Origin: Sinomonas atrocyanea
GTDB lineage: Bacteria; Actinomycetota; Actinomycetes; Actinomycetales; Micrococcaceae
NCBI RefSeq assembly: GCF_001577305.1
Contig: NZ_CP014518.1
Location: forward strand, 2,666,001 to 2,730,000
Length of the DNA stretch: 64,000 bases
Direction of reading: 5' to 3'
Below, piece after piece: positions 1-7,271 of the stretch. The notes beneath the pieces were generated by a model. It was not told where the DNA came from. It did no database searches and saw nothing but the letters and a program-made list of their open reading frames with translations. Made by a program: the position numbers and the translations under genes. The stretch's first letter is position 1; each line of letters opens with the position of its first letter.

Positions 1-129
1 CATGCCACGCAGGGCCTCCGCGGCGTCGAACTCCCACGGCCCCTTCGCGAGGTCGGCGCTGCACGTGCCCGTGGCGGCCTCGGCCTCGGCGCGGGTGACG
101 AGGCTGATGGCGGTGGCAACAGATGTCAT
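1..129 (-). CDS. nadA: Quinolinate synthase NadA, N-terminal fragment (cut by window edge)
   Basis: Only the first 43 codons are present; the gene runs off the left edge. Quinolinate synthase makes quinolinate from iminoaspartate and dihydroxyacetone phosphate in de novo NAD synthesis. The short leader, with a TCSADLAKGPWEFD segment near residues 22-35, matches the N-terminus I remember for actinobacterial NadA; the iron-sulfur cysteines lie outside the window. The ATG overlaps the stop of the upstream Nudix regulator (ATGA), so the two are translationally coupled. That places this gene in an NrtR-controlled nad operon, which is the usual actinobacterial arrangement. Confidence 0.75.
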   Translation of the reverse strand, partial: MTSVATAISLVTRAEAEAATGTCSADLAKGPWEFDAAEALRGM

Positions 130-1028
130 GGCGTGCTCCTGGTGGATGCGGCTGGGGCTGTGGGGCTGGCGGGAGAGGTACTGGAGGGGGCCGGCGGAGG
201 AGGGTCCGCCTCGCCAGCTGCCTGCCGGGGAGGCGGGGCGGTCGTGGCGTCGATCCGCCCCCGCGCCCCCGTGTAGCGGTAGAGCCTCGGCGGCCGGTGG
301 CGGCCTCCTTCGAGGACCTCGTCGGTGGGCTCGATCTGTGCCATGCCCTTGAGCTGACGGCGGAAGTTGGCCGGGTCGAGCGGGCGGCCGAGCACGGCCT
401 CGTAGACCTCGCGCAGCTGGGCGAGCGTGAACTTCTCGCCCAGGAAGTGGTAGGCGATCTGGGCGTACTCGAGCTTGCTGCGCAGGCGCCAGAGCGCGTA
501 GTCGACGATCTCGCGGTGGTCGAAGGCGAGGCCGCCGTCCTGCTCGCCCGCGGTGTCGGCCCGGTGCCAGGCGACGTTCTCGTCCTCCTCGCCGAGGAGC
601 TCGGCCTCCGTGGGGCGGACGAGCGCCCAGTAGACGATGGAGACGACCCGCTGGCTGCCGCGCTCGGGCCGGCTGGACCGGTTGAGGCCGCCGAAGGCAT
701 AGAGCTGTTCGAGGTACTCGGGCTCGAGCCCCGTGGTCTGGCGGAGGTTGCGCCGCGCCGCATCCTCCAGGGACTCCGTGGGTGCCAGGGGTCCCCCGGG
801 GAGCGCCCAACGGCCCCTGAACGGCTCCTTGACCCGCCTCACGAGCGGGATCCACAGGGTGGGCCCTCCCCCGGACTCTCCGCGGGCCGACTCGGGGGTC
901 AGGGCGAAGATCACGGTGGAGATCGCGAGCGACGGCGGCAGCTGGGCCCGCTCCGAGACGTTCGCTCCCACGACGGAGTGCGCCCCCAGGGCGACCGACG
1001 CGCCGGAAGACGGGAAGATCCCGCTCAT
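126..1028 (-). CDS. nrtR: NrtR-type Nudix transcriptional repressor of NAD biosynthesis
   Basis: The protein has 300 aa. An N-terminal Nudix-like domain (about residues 25-165, with GGPLAPTESLEDAARR in the Nudix-box position and several catalytic glutamates missing) is followed by a winged-helix domain (about 175-250, LEYAQIAYHFLGEKFTLAQLREVYEAV region). This is the NrtR architecture, in which the Nudix fold senses ADP-ribose-type ligands. The last 50 residues are Pro/Ala/Ser-rich and probably disordered. The ATG is preceded by GGAGG. The stop overlaps the nadA start, so the repressor heads the nad operon. A promoter and a perfect palindrome lie 53-103 nt upstream and suggest autoregulation. 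Confidence 0.88.
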   Translation of the reverse strand: MSGIFPSSGASVALGAHSVVGANVSERAQLPPSLAISTVIFALTPESARGESGGGPTLWIPLVRRVKEPFRGRWALPGGPLAPTESLEDAARRNLRQTTGLEPEYLEQLYAFGGLNRSSRPERGSQRVVSIVYWALVRPTEAELLGEEDENVAWHRADTAGEQDGGLAFDHREIVDYALWRLRSKLEYAQIAYHFLGEKFTLAQLREVYEAVLGRPLDPANFRRQLKGMAQIEPTDEVLEGGRHRPPRLYRYTGARGRIDATTAPPPRQAAGEADPPPPAPSSTSPASPTAPAASTRSTP

Positions 1029-1080
1029 GCGTACCTCCAGCCGTCAAGGTCCGGGACCGGGCTCGACCCCGGCACGAGTT

Positions 1081-1131
1081 AAAGTCATGATGACTTTTAC
1101 TGATGATACGCCCCTCCGCCGCGGGCACCAA
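1081..1131 (-). promoter_or_regulatory. nrtR-nad promoter with NrtR-type operator palindrome
   Basis: On the minus strand there is a -35 TTGGTG (1131-1126), a 17-bp spacer and a -10 TATCAT (1108-1103). Just downstream lies the perfect palindrome AAAGTCATGATGACTTT (1081-1097; 8-bp arms around a central G), where RNA synthesis would begin. The position suits a repressor site. Assignment to NrtR is inferred from adjacency and from the AT-rich palindromic form of NrtR boxes. Confidence 0.7.
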
Positions 1132-1157
1132 AAGGTGACGCCCCGGCGCGGGACGAC

Positions 1158-1628
1158 TCAGCCCCTGGCAGCGGCCTCGAGCAGGGGCAGCGTCCGGCCC
1201 TCGAAGTGGGTATTGAGCACGATCACCGAGGACGAGCGGACCACGGCACGCGTGGCCGTGACGGCATCGAGCACGCGCTGGAGGTCGGAGTTGGAGCGGG
1301 CCGCGACCCGGGCCATCAGGTCGCTGTCCCCCGAGACGGTGTGGACCTCGAGCACCTCCGGGATCTCGGCGAGGGCCGCCGCGACCGCGTCATGCCCGGA
1401 GTCCTGGTTGATCGTCAGCGAGCAGAAGGCCACGACGGGGAACCCGAACGCCCGCGGCTCCGGATGCGGAGCCCACTGCCCGATGACCCCGCTCGCCACC
1501 ATCCGGTCGAGCCGGGCCTGAACCGTGGCGCGGGCCACCTTGAGGATCCGGGAGGCCTCGAGCACGTTCATGCGCTGCTCGTCGGTGAACAGCCGGACAA
1601 TCCTGGCGTCGAGCTCGTCGACCTTCAT
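1158..1628 (-). CDS. Lrp/AsnC family transcriptional regulator
   Basis: The protein has 156 aa, the usual Lrp/AsnC length. An N-terminal HTH (about residues 5-55, MNVLEASRILKVARATVQARLDRM) is followed by a RAM ligand-binding domain (about 65-145). The internal ATG (MKVDELDARIV) is preferred because it aligns with the family start. It is transcribed away from the amino-acid permease at 1869 and the 2-oxoacid dehydrogenase operon at 3503, across a 240-bp gap. By analogy with BkdR-type Lrp proteins it probably responds to an amino acid and controls those genes, but no operator could be assigned by eye. Confidence 0.88.
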   Translation of the reverse strand: MKVDELDARIVRLFTDEQRMNVLEASRILKVARATVQARLDRMVASGVIGQWAPHPEPRAFGFPVVAFCSLTINQDSGHDAVAAALAEIPEVLEVHTVSGDSDLMARVAARSNSDLQRVLDAVTATRAVVRSSSVIVLNTHFEGRTLPLLEAAARG

Positions 1629-1868
1629 GCGGGCCTCCAGATCGTGGTCTGCGGAACAGCTTCGAATGCTACAGATTGATGATCCGGCGCGCATGCACTG
1701 CGCATTCTGTCAACTTCCGCGGCGCGCTCTCCCCTCTTCCTGCACATCCTGCGTAGGACCGTGAAGTGCACCACACAGCCCCGCGGCAAAGGCGCTATGG
1801 TCAGGGGGTCCTCTGGCCGGCGGCGCCCATCCTCGCGACCTCGGCCACCGATCCTCCGAAAGACGGAA

Positions 1869-3299
1869 ATGACAGCTATGCACACGTCAGACGGCCTCGG
1901 AACCGCGTCGACGACGACGCTGGAGCCGAGGCTCGGGCCCTCGATGTCCCCGCGGCAGCTCACGATGATGGGCCTCGGCAGTGCCATCGGCGCCGGCCTG
2001 TTCATCGGCTCGGGAGCGGGCATCCAGGCCGCAGGCCCCGCGGTCCTCATCTCCTACCTCGTGGCCGGGACCCTCATCATCATCGTCATGTGGGCCCTGG
2101 GCGAGATGGCGGCGGCCAACCCCACCAGCGGGGCGTTCTCGGTCTACACGGGCAAGGCACTCGGCGGCGTTGCCGGGGCCACGGTCGGGTGGCTGTGGTG
2201 GTGCCAGCTCGTGGTCGTGATCGCCGCGGAGGCCCTCGGCGCCGCCGGCCTCCTCGCCACGGTCTTCCCCGCACTCCCCGTGTGGCTCATGGCGCTGGTC
2301 TTCATGGGCGCGTTCACCGCGGTGAACCTCACCGGCGTCCGCAACTTCGGCGAGTTCGAGTTCTGGTTCGCGCTGCTCAAGGTCGCCGCGATCGTCGCCT
2401 TCCTCCTCGTCGGCGCAGCCCTCCTTCTCGGCTGGCTTCCGCACGCGGCCTCCCCGGGCCTGTCCCATTTCACCGCCGACGGCGGATTCGCGCCCCACGG
2501 CATGGGCGGCATCGCGACCGGACTGTTCGTCGTCGCGTTCGCCTTCGGCGGCACCGAGATCGTCTCCGTGGCCGCGGCCGAGACGCGCGACCCCGCGCGC
2601 AGCGTCGGCCGCGCCGTCCGCACGGTCGTGTGGCGCATCCTCGTGTTCTACATCGGGTCGATCTTCGTCATCGCCGCGGTGATCCCGTGGAACTCCCCCG
2701 AGCTCAAGAGCCCGTTCGCCGGCGTCCTGGACCTCGCGGGACTTCCCGGCGCCGCCACCGTCATCACGCTCGTGGCCGTCGTCGCGCTCCTGTCCGCGCT
2801 CAACGCCAACCTCTACGGCGCGTCGCGGATGATCTTCTCCCTGGCCGAGCGCCAGGAGGCGCCCCGCGCCCTCAAGTCGCTGACCAAGGCCAGGGTCCCC
2901 GCGGTCGCGGTCGCGGCATCGGTGGCCTTCGGCTTCATCGCCACGGTGCTCGAGCTCCTGTTCCCGGACCATGTCCTGCCGCTCCTGCTCAACTTCGTCG
3001 GGTCCACATGCCTGATCGTGTGGGGCTCGGCGCTGGTCTCGCAGATCGTGCTGCGCCGCCGTGCCGATGCCGAGGGCACGGTGCTGCCGCTGCGCATGGC
3101 CGGGTTCCCGTGGCTGTCCGCCTTCGGCGTGGTGCTGCTCGCCGCGATCTTCGCCGTGGGGCTCATCGGCGCGGACAGCCGCGCCCAGCTGCTGAGCACG
3201 TTCGTGCTCGTCGCCGCCATCGCGGCGGGCGCCTGGCTGCGCCGCCGCAGCGTGGCGGCCCGGCCGGCGATGGCCGGCCCGGGAGAGCCGGAGCGCTGA
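1869..3299 (+). CDS. Amino acid permease (APC superfamily, AAT-like)
   Basis: The protein has about 476 aa and roughly 12 membrane segments. The first is preceded by SPRQLTMMGLGSAIGAGLFIGSG, the characteristic AAT/APC TM1 signature with the unwound GAGLF substrate-binding turn. The consensus GEMAAANPTSGAFSVY motif follows near TM3. It probably imports an amino acid by proton symport. ATG at 1878 is an alternative start three codons in. It lies between a divergent Lrp regulator and the 2-oxoacid dehydrogenase genes, so a branched-chain amino acid is a plausible substrate. This is inference; the sequence alone does not fix specificity. Confidence 0.88.
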   Translation: MTAMHTSDGLGTASTTTLEPRLGPSMSPRQLTMMGLGSAIGAGLFIGSGAGIQAAGPAVLISYLVAGTLIIIVMWALGEMAAANPTSGAFSVYTGKALGGVAGATVGWLWWCQLVVVIAAEALGAAGLLATVFPALPVWLMALVFMGAFTAVNLTGVRNFGEFEFWFALLKVAAIVAFLLVGAALLLGWLPHAASPGLSHFTADGGFAPHGMGGIATGLFVVAFAFGGTEIVSVAAAETRDPARSVGRAVRTVVWRILVFYIGSIFVIAAVIPWNSPELKSPFAGVLDLAGLPGAATVITLVAVVALLSALNANLYGASRMIFSLAERQEAPRALKSLTKARVPAVAVAASVAFGFIATVLELLFPDHVLPLLLNFVGSTCLIVWGSALVSQIVLRRRADAEGTVLPLRMAGFPWLSAFGVVLLAAIFAVGLIGADSRAQLLSTFVLVAAIAAGAWLRRRSVAARPAMAGPGEPER

Positions 3300-3453
3300 C
3301 CCGGACCTGCTGAGGGCACGGGCCCGGACCGCGCAGGCCAGCGCGGTCCGGGCCCGCTGCCGTCCAGGGCGTCGCAGGCGAGTCGCTCCCGTCCTGCACA
3401 TTGTGTGCAGTGATCCAGGACACAACAGCGCGGTACTAGACATCTTGCCTGAT

Positions 3454-3470
3454 CAATCGATGATCGATTG
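3454..3470. promoter_or_regulatory. Perfect 17-bp palindrome upstream of the 2-oxoacid dehydrogenase operon
   Basis: CAATCGATGATCGATTG has 8-bp arms around a central G and lies 33 bp before the E1-alpha start codon. TACGGT at 3491-3496 sits 6 nt before the ATG and looks like a -10 for a leaderless mRNA, so the palindrome covers the region around -35. It probably binds a dimeric regulator. The nearby Lrp protein or an unlinked GntR/TetR protein are candidates. Confidence 0.6.
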
Positions 3471-3502
3471 CACAGACTGTTCGCCCGCCCTACGGTTCTG
3501 CT

Positions 3503-4627
3503 ATGCAGACTTCACCGACAGCACAGGCCTCTCCCGGCCGTGCGGGACTCGCCGGAGCGGACCGGGCCCCGCTGCCCGAGCTTCCCGCGGCCGCCCCCGC
3601 GACGGACGCAGACCTGCGTGAGCTCTACCGCCTCATGACGGCGGTCCGGCAGCTCGACCTCGCCGCCGTCGCGTGGCAGCGGCAGGGCATCCTCCCCGCC
3701 TACGCGCCCGAGCTCGGGCAGGAGGCCGCCCAGGTCGCCTCGGCGCTCGCCCTGGACCTCTCGAGGGACTTCGCCTTCCCGACCTACCGCGAACTCGGCG
3801 TCGCCCGCGCAGCCGGCGTCGACATGGTCGAGTACATGTCCACCCACCTGGCCACGTGGCACGGCGGCTTCTGGGACGCCGCCGCCACGCACGTCGCCCC
3901 GATCCAGGCCGTCGTCGCCGGCTCGGTGCTGCACGCGGTCGGCTGGGCCCACGGCCAGACCCTCCAGGCCCGCGCCGCCTCGGCGCAGTCCTCCCCCGAG
4001 GCGTCCGCTCTGGGTGTGGCGATCACGTACCTCGGGGACGGCGCCTCGAGCCAGGGCGACGTGCACGAGGCCATGAACTTCGCCGGGGTCTTCAGGGCAC
4101 CGGTCGTGTTCTTCGTACAGAACAACGGCTGGGCCATCTCGGTGCCCACGGAACGGCAGGTTGCGGGCGGCAGCGTCGCCGCGCGCGGCGCCGGCTACAG
4201 CATCCCGGCCCTCCAGGTCGACGGGAACGACGCCGCCGCCGTGCTCGAGGCGACCCGCCGCGCCGTCGCCCACGCCCGTGCGGGCCACGGGCCCGTCATC
4301 GTCGAGGCGATGACGTACCGGCGCGGCCCGCACGCCACCAGCGACGACCCCGGCCGCTACCGCACCCTCGACGAGGAGCGCACCGACGGGGGCGCCGACC
4401 CCCTTCTCCGCCTGCGCGAGCGCCTGCTCGGCGAGGGCATCGCGGACGAGGCCGAGCTCGAGGCCGCCGACGCGGCGGGAGCCGCCGAGGCCGAGGCCGT
4501 CCGCGAGGGCGTCCTCGCCCTGGGCCCGCGCCCGGGGGCCGAGATGTTCGACCTCGTCTTCACCGAACCCACCGACGAGCTGCTGCGGCAGAAGGCTGCC
4601 TGGCGCGAGGAGTCCGAGCATGCCTGA
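3503..4627 (+). CDS. 2-oxoacid dehydrogenase E1 component, alpha subunit (branched-chain/pyruvate type)
   Basis: The protein has 374 aa. This subunit binds thiamine diphosphate: the motif GDGASSQGDVHEAMNFAGVF...QNN spans about residues 178-208. RGPHATSDDPGRYR near residue 275 resembles the phosphorylation-loop region of branched-chain and pyruvate E1 alpha more than acetoin dehydrogenase. It decarboxylates a 2-oxoacid and transfers the acyl group to a lipoyl domain. It is the first gene of a tightly overlapping operon (E1 beta starts 8 nt before its stop). It is probably leaderless (TACGGT, 6 nt, ATG). The amino-acid permease and Lrp neighbours favour branched-chain 2-oxoacids. Confidence 0.88.
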   Translation: MQTSPTAQASPGRAGLAGADRAPLPELPAAAPATDADLRELYRLMTAVRQLDLAAVAWQRQGILPAYAPELGQEAAQVASALALDLSRDFAFPTYRELGVARAAGVDMVEYMSTHLATWHGGFWDAAATHVAPIQAVVAGSVLHAVGWAHGQTLQARAASAQSSPEASALGVAITYLGDGASSQGDVHEAMNFAGVFRAPVVFFVQNNGWAISVPTERQVAGGSVAARGAGYSIPALQVDGNDAAAVLEATRRAVAHARAGHGPVIVEAMTYRRGPHATSDDPGRYRTLDEERTDGGADPLLRLRERLLGEGIADEAELEAADAAGAAEAEAVREGVLALGPRPGAEMFDLVFTEPTDELLRQKAAWREESEHA

Positions 4628-5762
4628 GACCCTGACCAGCCCGACCCCGGGCCCGACCCCCGGCGCCGATTCCGCCGCCGCAGCGGCCACCGCCGCAGCC
4701 ACCGCCTCCGCTTCCGCCTCCGCCTCGGTCTCCGGACGGGAGCCGCGCATGCTCTCGCTGCAGGGCGCCCTCAACCTCGCCCTCGACGAGCTGCTCGCCG
4801 AGGATCCGAAGGTCCTCATCCTCGGCGAGGACGTCGGGACGCTGGGCGGCGTCTTCCGCGTCACGAGCGGCCTCGCGGCCAGCCACGGTGCCGAGCGGGT
4901 CTTCGACACCCCGCTGGCCGAGTCGGGCATCCTGGGCATGTCGATCGGCCTGGCGATGGCGGGCTTCCGTCCCGTGCCCGAGGTCCAGTTCGACGGCTTC
5001 GCCTACCCGGCCATGAACCAGATCGTCACCCAGCTGGGCCGCATCCACTACCGCTCCCGCGGCGCCCTGCGCGTGCCGGTCACGCTGCGTGTGCCGAGCT
5101 TCGGCGGCATCCGCGCCCCCGAGCACCACGGCGAGAGCCTCGAGGCCGTGTTCGCGCACGTCCCGGGCCTCAAGGTGGTCTCCCCCGCGGACCCGCAGCA
5201 GGGGTACACGCTGCTCAAGGCGGCCGTGCGCATGGACGACCCGGTGATCTTCATGGAGCCCAAGTCCCGCTACTGGCAGAAGGGCGAGGTGGTCACCGAG
5301 GGCGCGGGCTCGCCGACGCACGACGGCGCGTCCTCGCCGTCGCCGCAGGACGTCACCGGGGCGCGGGTCGCCCGGGAGGGCCGGCACCTCACGCTCGTCG
5401 CGTGGGGCGCGATGGTGGCCCGGTGCCTGCAGGTCGCCGAGCTCGCCGCGGAGGACGGGATCGACGTCGAGGTCGTCGACCTCCGCTGGCTCAAGCCGAT
5501 CGACACCGAGACCCTGGCGAGGTCCGTGGCCAAGACGCGGCGCGCCGTCGTCGTCCACGAGGCCCCGCTCACCGCAGGCCTCGGCGCGGAGGTGGCCCAG
5601 CGGATCACGGAGCGCTGCTTCGGAACCCTCAAGGCACCCGTTGAGCGCGTCACAGGCTTCGACGTACCGTATCCGTCGGGAGACCTGGAGGACGAGTACA
5701 TCCCGAATATCGACCGCATCCTGTTCGGCATCCAGCGAGTATTGGAGTACAAGCGTGGCTGA
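4620..5762 (+). CDS. 2-oxoacid dehydrogenase E1 component, beta subunit
   Basis: The protein has 380 aa. The transketolase-type pyrimidine-binding domain starts near residue 43 (LSLQGALNLALDELLAEDP, then LGEDVG) and the C-terminal transketolase domain follows (VVDLRWLKPIDTETL near residue 285). It pairs with E1 alpha to form the ThDP active site. An unusual leader of about 40 residues precedes the conserved fold: Pro/Thr-rich, then a run of Ala/Thr/Ser (about 19-37). The conserved start could be the later Met of MLSLQG at 4749, but the overlapping ATG at 4620 gives operon coupling. It overlaps E1 alpha by 8 nt and the lipoyl gene by 8 nt. Confidence 0.88.
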   Translation: MPETLTSPTPGPTPGADSAAAAATAAATASASASASVSGREPRMLSLQGALNLALDELLAEDPKVLILGEDVGTLGGVFRVTSGLAASHGAERVFDTPLAESGILGMSIGLAMAGFRPVPEVQFDGFAYPAMNQIVTQLGRIHYRSRGALRVPVTLRVPSFGGIRAPEHHGESLEAVFAHVPGLKVVSPADPQQGYTLLKAAVRMDDPVIFMEPKSRYWQKGEVVTEGAGSPTHDGASSPSPQDVTGARVAREGRHLTLVAWGAMVARCLQVAELAAEDGIDVEVVDLRWLKPIDTETLARSVAKTRRAVVVHEAPLTAGLGAEVAQRITERCFGTLKAPVERVTGFDVPYPSGDLEDEYIPNIDRILFGIQRVLEYKRG

Positions 5763-6084
5763 GATCTCCTTCCCCCTTCCCGACCTCGGCGAGGGCCTCA
5801 TCGAGGCCACCGTCCTCGAGTGGCTCGTCTCCGAGGGCGAGCAGGTCGAGCGCAACCAGCCGATGGTCGAGGTCGAGACCACGAAGTCGGCCCTCGAGCT
5901 GCCGAGCCCGCAGGCCGGCGTCGTCAAGAAGGTCCACGGCGCCCCCGGCGAGGTCATCAAGGTCGGCGAGCCGCTCATCGTCTTCGAGGTCGCGGACGAT
6001 ACCGCGGGCATCGTCGGCACGGTGCCGTCTGAGGGCGCGCCGAAGCGCCGCGTGCGGCTCAGCGCGAACCTCGACGAGGATTGA
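5755..6084 (+). CDS. Stand-alone lipoyl-domain protein (E2-like, no acyltransferase domain)
   Basis: The protein has 109 aa and consists of one biotin/lipoyl domain plus a short tail. The lipoyl lysine is K44 in VEVETTKSALELP. A normal E2 continues with a subunit-binding domain and a catalytic acyltransferase domain of about 230 residues; both are absent. The GTG start overlaps the E1-beta stop, and its own stop overlaps a TTG of the next frame (TTGA), so it is embedded in the operon. It is the acyl carrier of the E1 complex. The following alpha/beta hydrolase may replace the missing E2 half, as in AcoC (lipoyl plus hydrolase). No 4-base G/C run marks a frameshift at its end. Confidence 0.85.
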   Translation: MAEISFPLPDLGEGLIEATVLEWLVSEGEQVERNQPMVEVETTKSALELPSPQAGVVKKVHGAPGEVIKVGEPLIVFEVADDTAGIVGTVPSEGAPKRRVRLSANLDED

Positions 6085-6155
6085 GCACAGGAGCGGCGCC
6101 GGCAGCCTCGAGGGGGACAGCCGCCGCGGTCGCGGACAAGGAGAGGATGGCGCAC

Positions 6156-6977
6156 ATGATGGCAGGCCAGCACGCCGGACAGGCGGCGCACCACACGGTC
6201 GAGGGCACGGACCCCGGCCTGCACGTGGTCGTCGCCGAGCCCGAGGACCCCGCGGCGCTGCCGCCCGTCCTGCTCATCCACGGCTTCGCTTCCTCGGTGG
6301 CCCTCAACTGGGAGCAGAGCGGATGGGTGGGGGCGCTGACCGGCGCGGGGCGGCGCGTCATCGCCGTCGACCTCCCCGGCCACGGCGCGAGCGAGGCGCC
6401 CGAGGACGTCGATTCCTACACCCCGGGGCGCATCCGGGCCGACCTGCTGCAGATCGTCACCGACTCCGGCGCCCGGCCCCTCGCCGCCGGCCATCCCGAG
6501 AGCGGCCTCGACGTGGTCGGGTACTCGCTCGGGTCCCGGCTCGCGTGGGAGTTCGGGGCGACCCAGCCCGCGCTCGTGCGGCGGATGGTGCTCGGCGGCC
6601 CGAACAGCCGCGACCCGCTCGCGGAGTTCGACCTCGCCGGCGCCCAGCGGTTCCTCGCCGACGGCACGCCGATCGAGGACGCCTCGACCGCGCGGCTGGT
6701 CACGATGGCCCTCGCCTCGCCGGGGTCGGACATGTACGCCCTGCTCTCCCTCGTGGAGGGGATCAAGGAGGAGCCCTTCGACGCCGCCGAGGCCGTGCCC
6801 CAGCAGCCCCTCCTGCTGGTCTCGGGCGAGAAAGACGAGCGCGTCGGCGCGCTCGAGGTCCTCGCAGAGCTCGCCCCGTCCGCCAGGACTGTGGTGGTCC
6901 CCGGGCGGAACCACGTCAACGTCGTGACGGCGCGCGCGTTCAAGCAGGCGGCCCTCGAGTTCCTCGCCGAGGCCTAG
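6156..6977 (+). CDS. Alpha/beta hydrolase encoded with the 2-oxoacid dehydrogenase (AcoC C-domain-like)
   Basis: The protein has 273 aa from ATG 6156, chosen because AAGGAGAGG lies at the right distance (6138-6146). The frame is open back to a TTG at 6081 that overlaps the lipoyl gene stop. It carries an alpha/beta hydrolase fold: oxyanion LLIHGF, nucleophile GYSLGSR, acid GEKDERVG, base GRNHVNV, so the triad is intact. In acetoin dehydrogenase E2 (AcoC) a lipoyl domain is fused to just such a hydrolase domain; here the two are separate consecutive genes. It may transfer or release the acyl group from the lipoyl arm. A generic esterase role cannot be excluded. Confidence 0.75.
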   Translation: MMAGQHAGQAAHHTVEGTDPGLHVVVAEPEDPAALPPVLLIHGFASSVALNWEQSGWVGALTGAGRRVIAVDLPGHGASEAPEDVDSYTPGRIRADLLQIVTDSGARPLAAGHPESGLDVVGYSLGSRLAWEFGATQPALVRRMVLGGPNSRDPLAEFDLAGAQRFLADGTPIEDASTARLVTMALASPGSDMYALLSLVEGIKEEPFDAAEAVPQQPLLLVSGEKDERVGALEVLAELAPSARTVVVPGRNHVNVVTARAFKQAALEFLAEA

Positions 6978-7013
6978 CACACCCGCCCCTGCCCTCCCTC
7001 CCCCTCCCCCCGT

Positions 7014-7129
7014 CTGGAAGTCACCTCCTGGAAGTCACCTTCTGAGGGTCAGCTCCTGAGAGTCACCTTCTGAAGGTCAGCTCCTGAGGGCCAACCCACG
7101 GGAGGTGACCTTCAGGAGCTGACCTTCAG
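7014..7129. repeat. 14-bp repeat array, locus 1 (six direct and two inverted units)
   Basis: Six units with 14-bp period follow the hydrolase stop by 37 nt (7014, 7028, 7042, 7056, 7070, 7084; for example CTGGAAGTCACCTC and CTGAAGGTCAGCTC). Two units in opposite orientation follow (7102, 7116; GAGGTGACCTTCAG, GAGCTGACCTTCAG). Unit 7070-7083 is the exact reverse complement of 7116-7129, so the transcript could fold into a 14-bp stem. The same family occurs at 43.3, 44.4 and 45.1 kb. It fills much of the 294-bp gap before the hpa operon. Confidence 0.9.
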
Positions 7130-7171
7130 ATGAGCGGGGGCGGGGCGGGGCGGCGACGCCAGCGCCGGGGG

Positions 7172-7231
7172 TTGACGGCCCGCGTGTTCCGCGGCACACT
7201 GGATCGTATACGATGATCGTATACGATCCAG
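7172..7231 (+). promoter_or_regulatory. hpa operon promoter with 33-bp double-palindrome GntR-type operator
   Basis: A -35 TTGACG (7172-7177), a 17-bp spacer and a -10-like CACACT (7195-7200) lead into a perfect palindrome at 7199-7231 (arms CTGGATCGTATACGAT and its complement around a central G). Each arm contains ATCGTATACGAT, itself a perfect 12-bp palindrome (7203-7214, 7216-7227). FadR-subfamily GntR proteins bind TnGTnnnACnA-like sites, which the GTATAC core fits. The GntR gene at 8861 in the same operon is the likely ligand-responsive repressor. Confidence 0.8.
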
Positions 7232-7271
7232 CTCCGGTTAAGTGGGCTGCCGACTCAAGGGAGAGGGACAC

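Noticed and set aside
6082..6156. Lipoyl gene and hydrolase as one frameshifted AcoC gene
   Set aside because: There is no homopolymer at the junction. The lipoyl protein ends naturally (NLDED), and the hydrolase has its own AAGGAGAGG site. A split pair is more likely.
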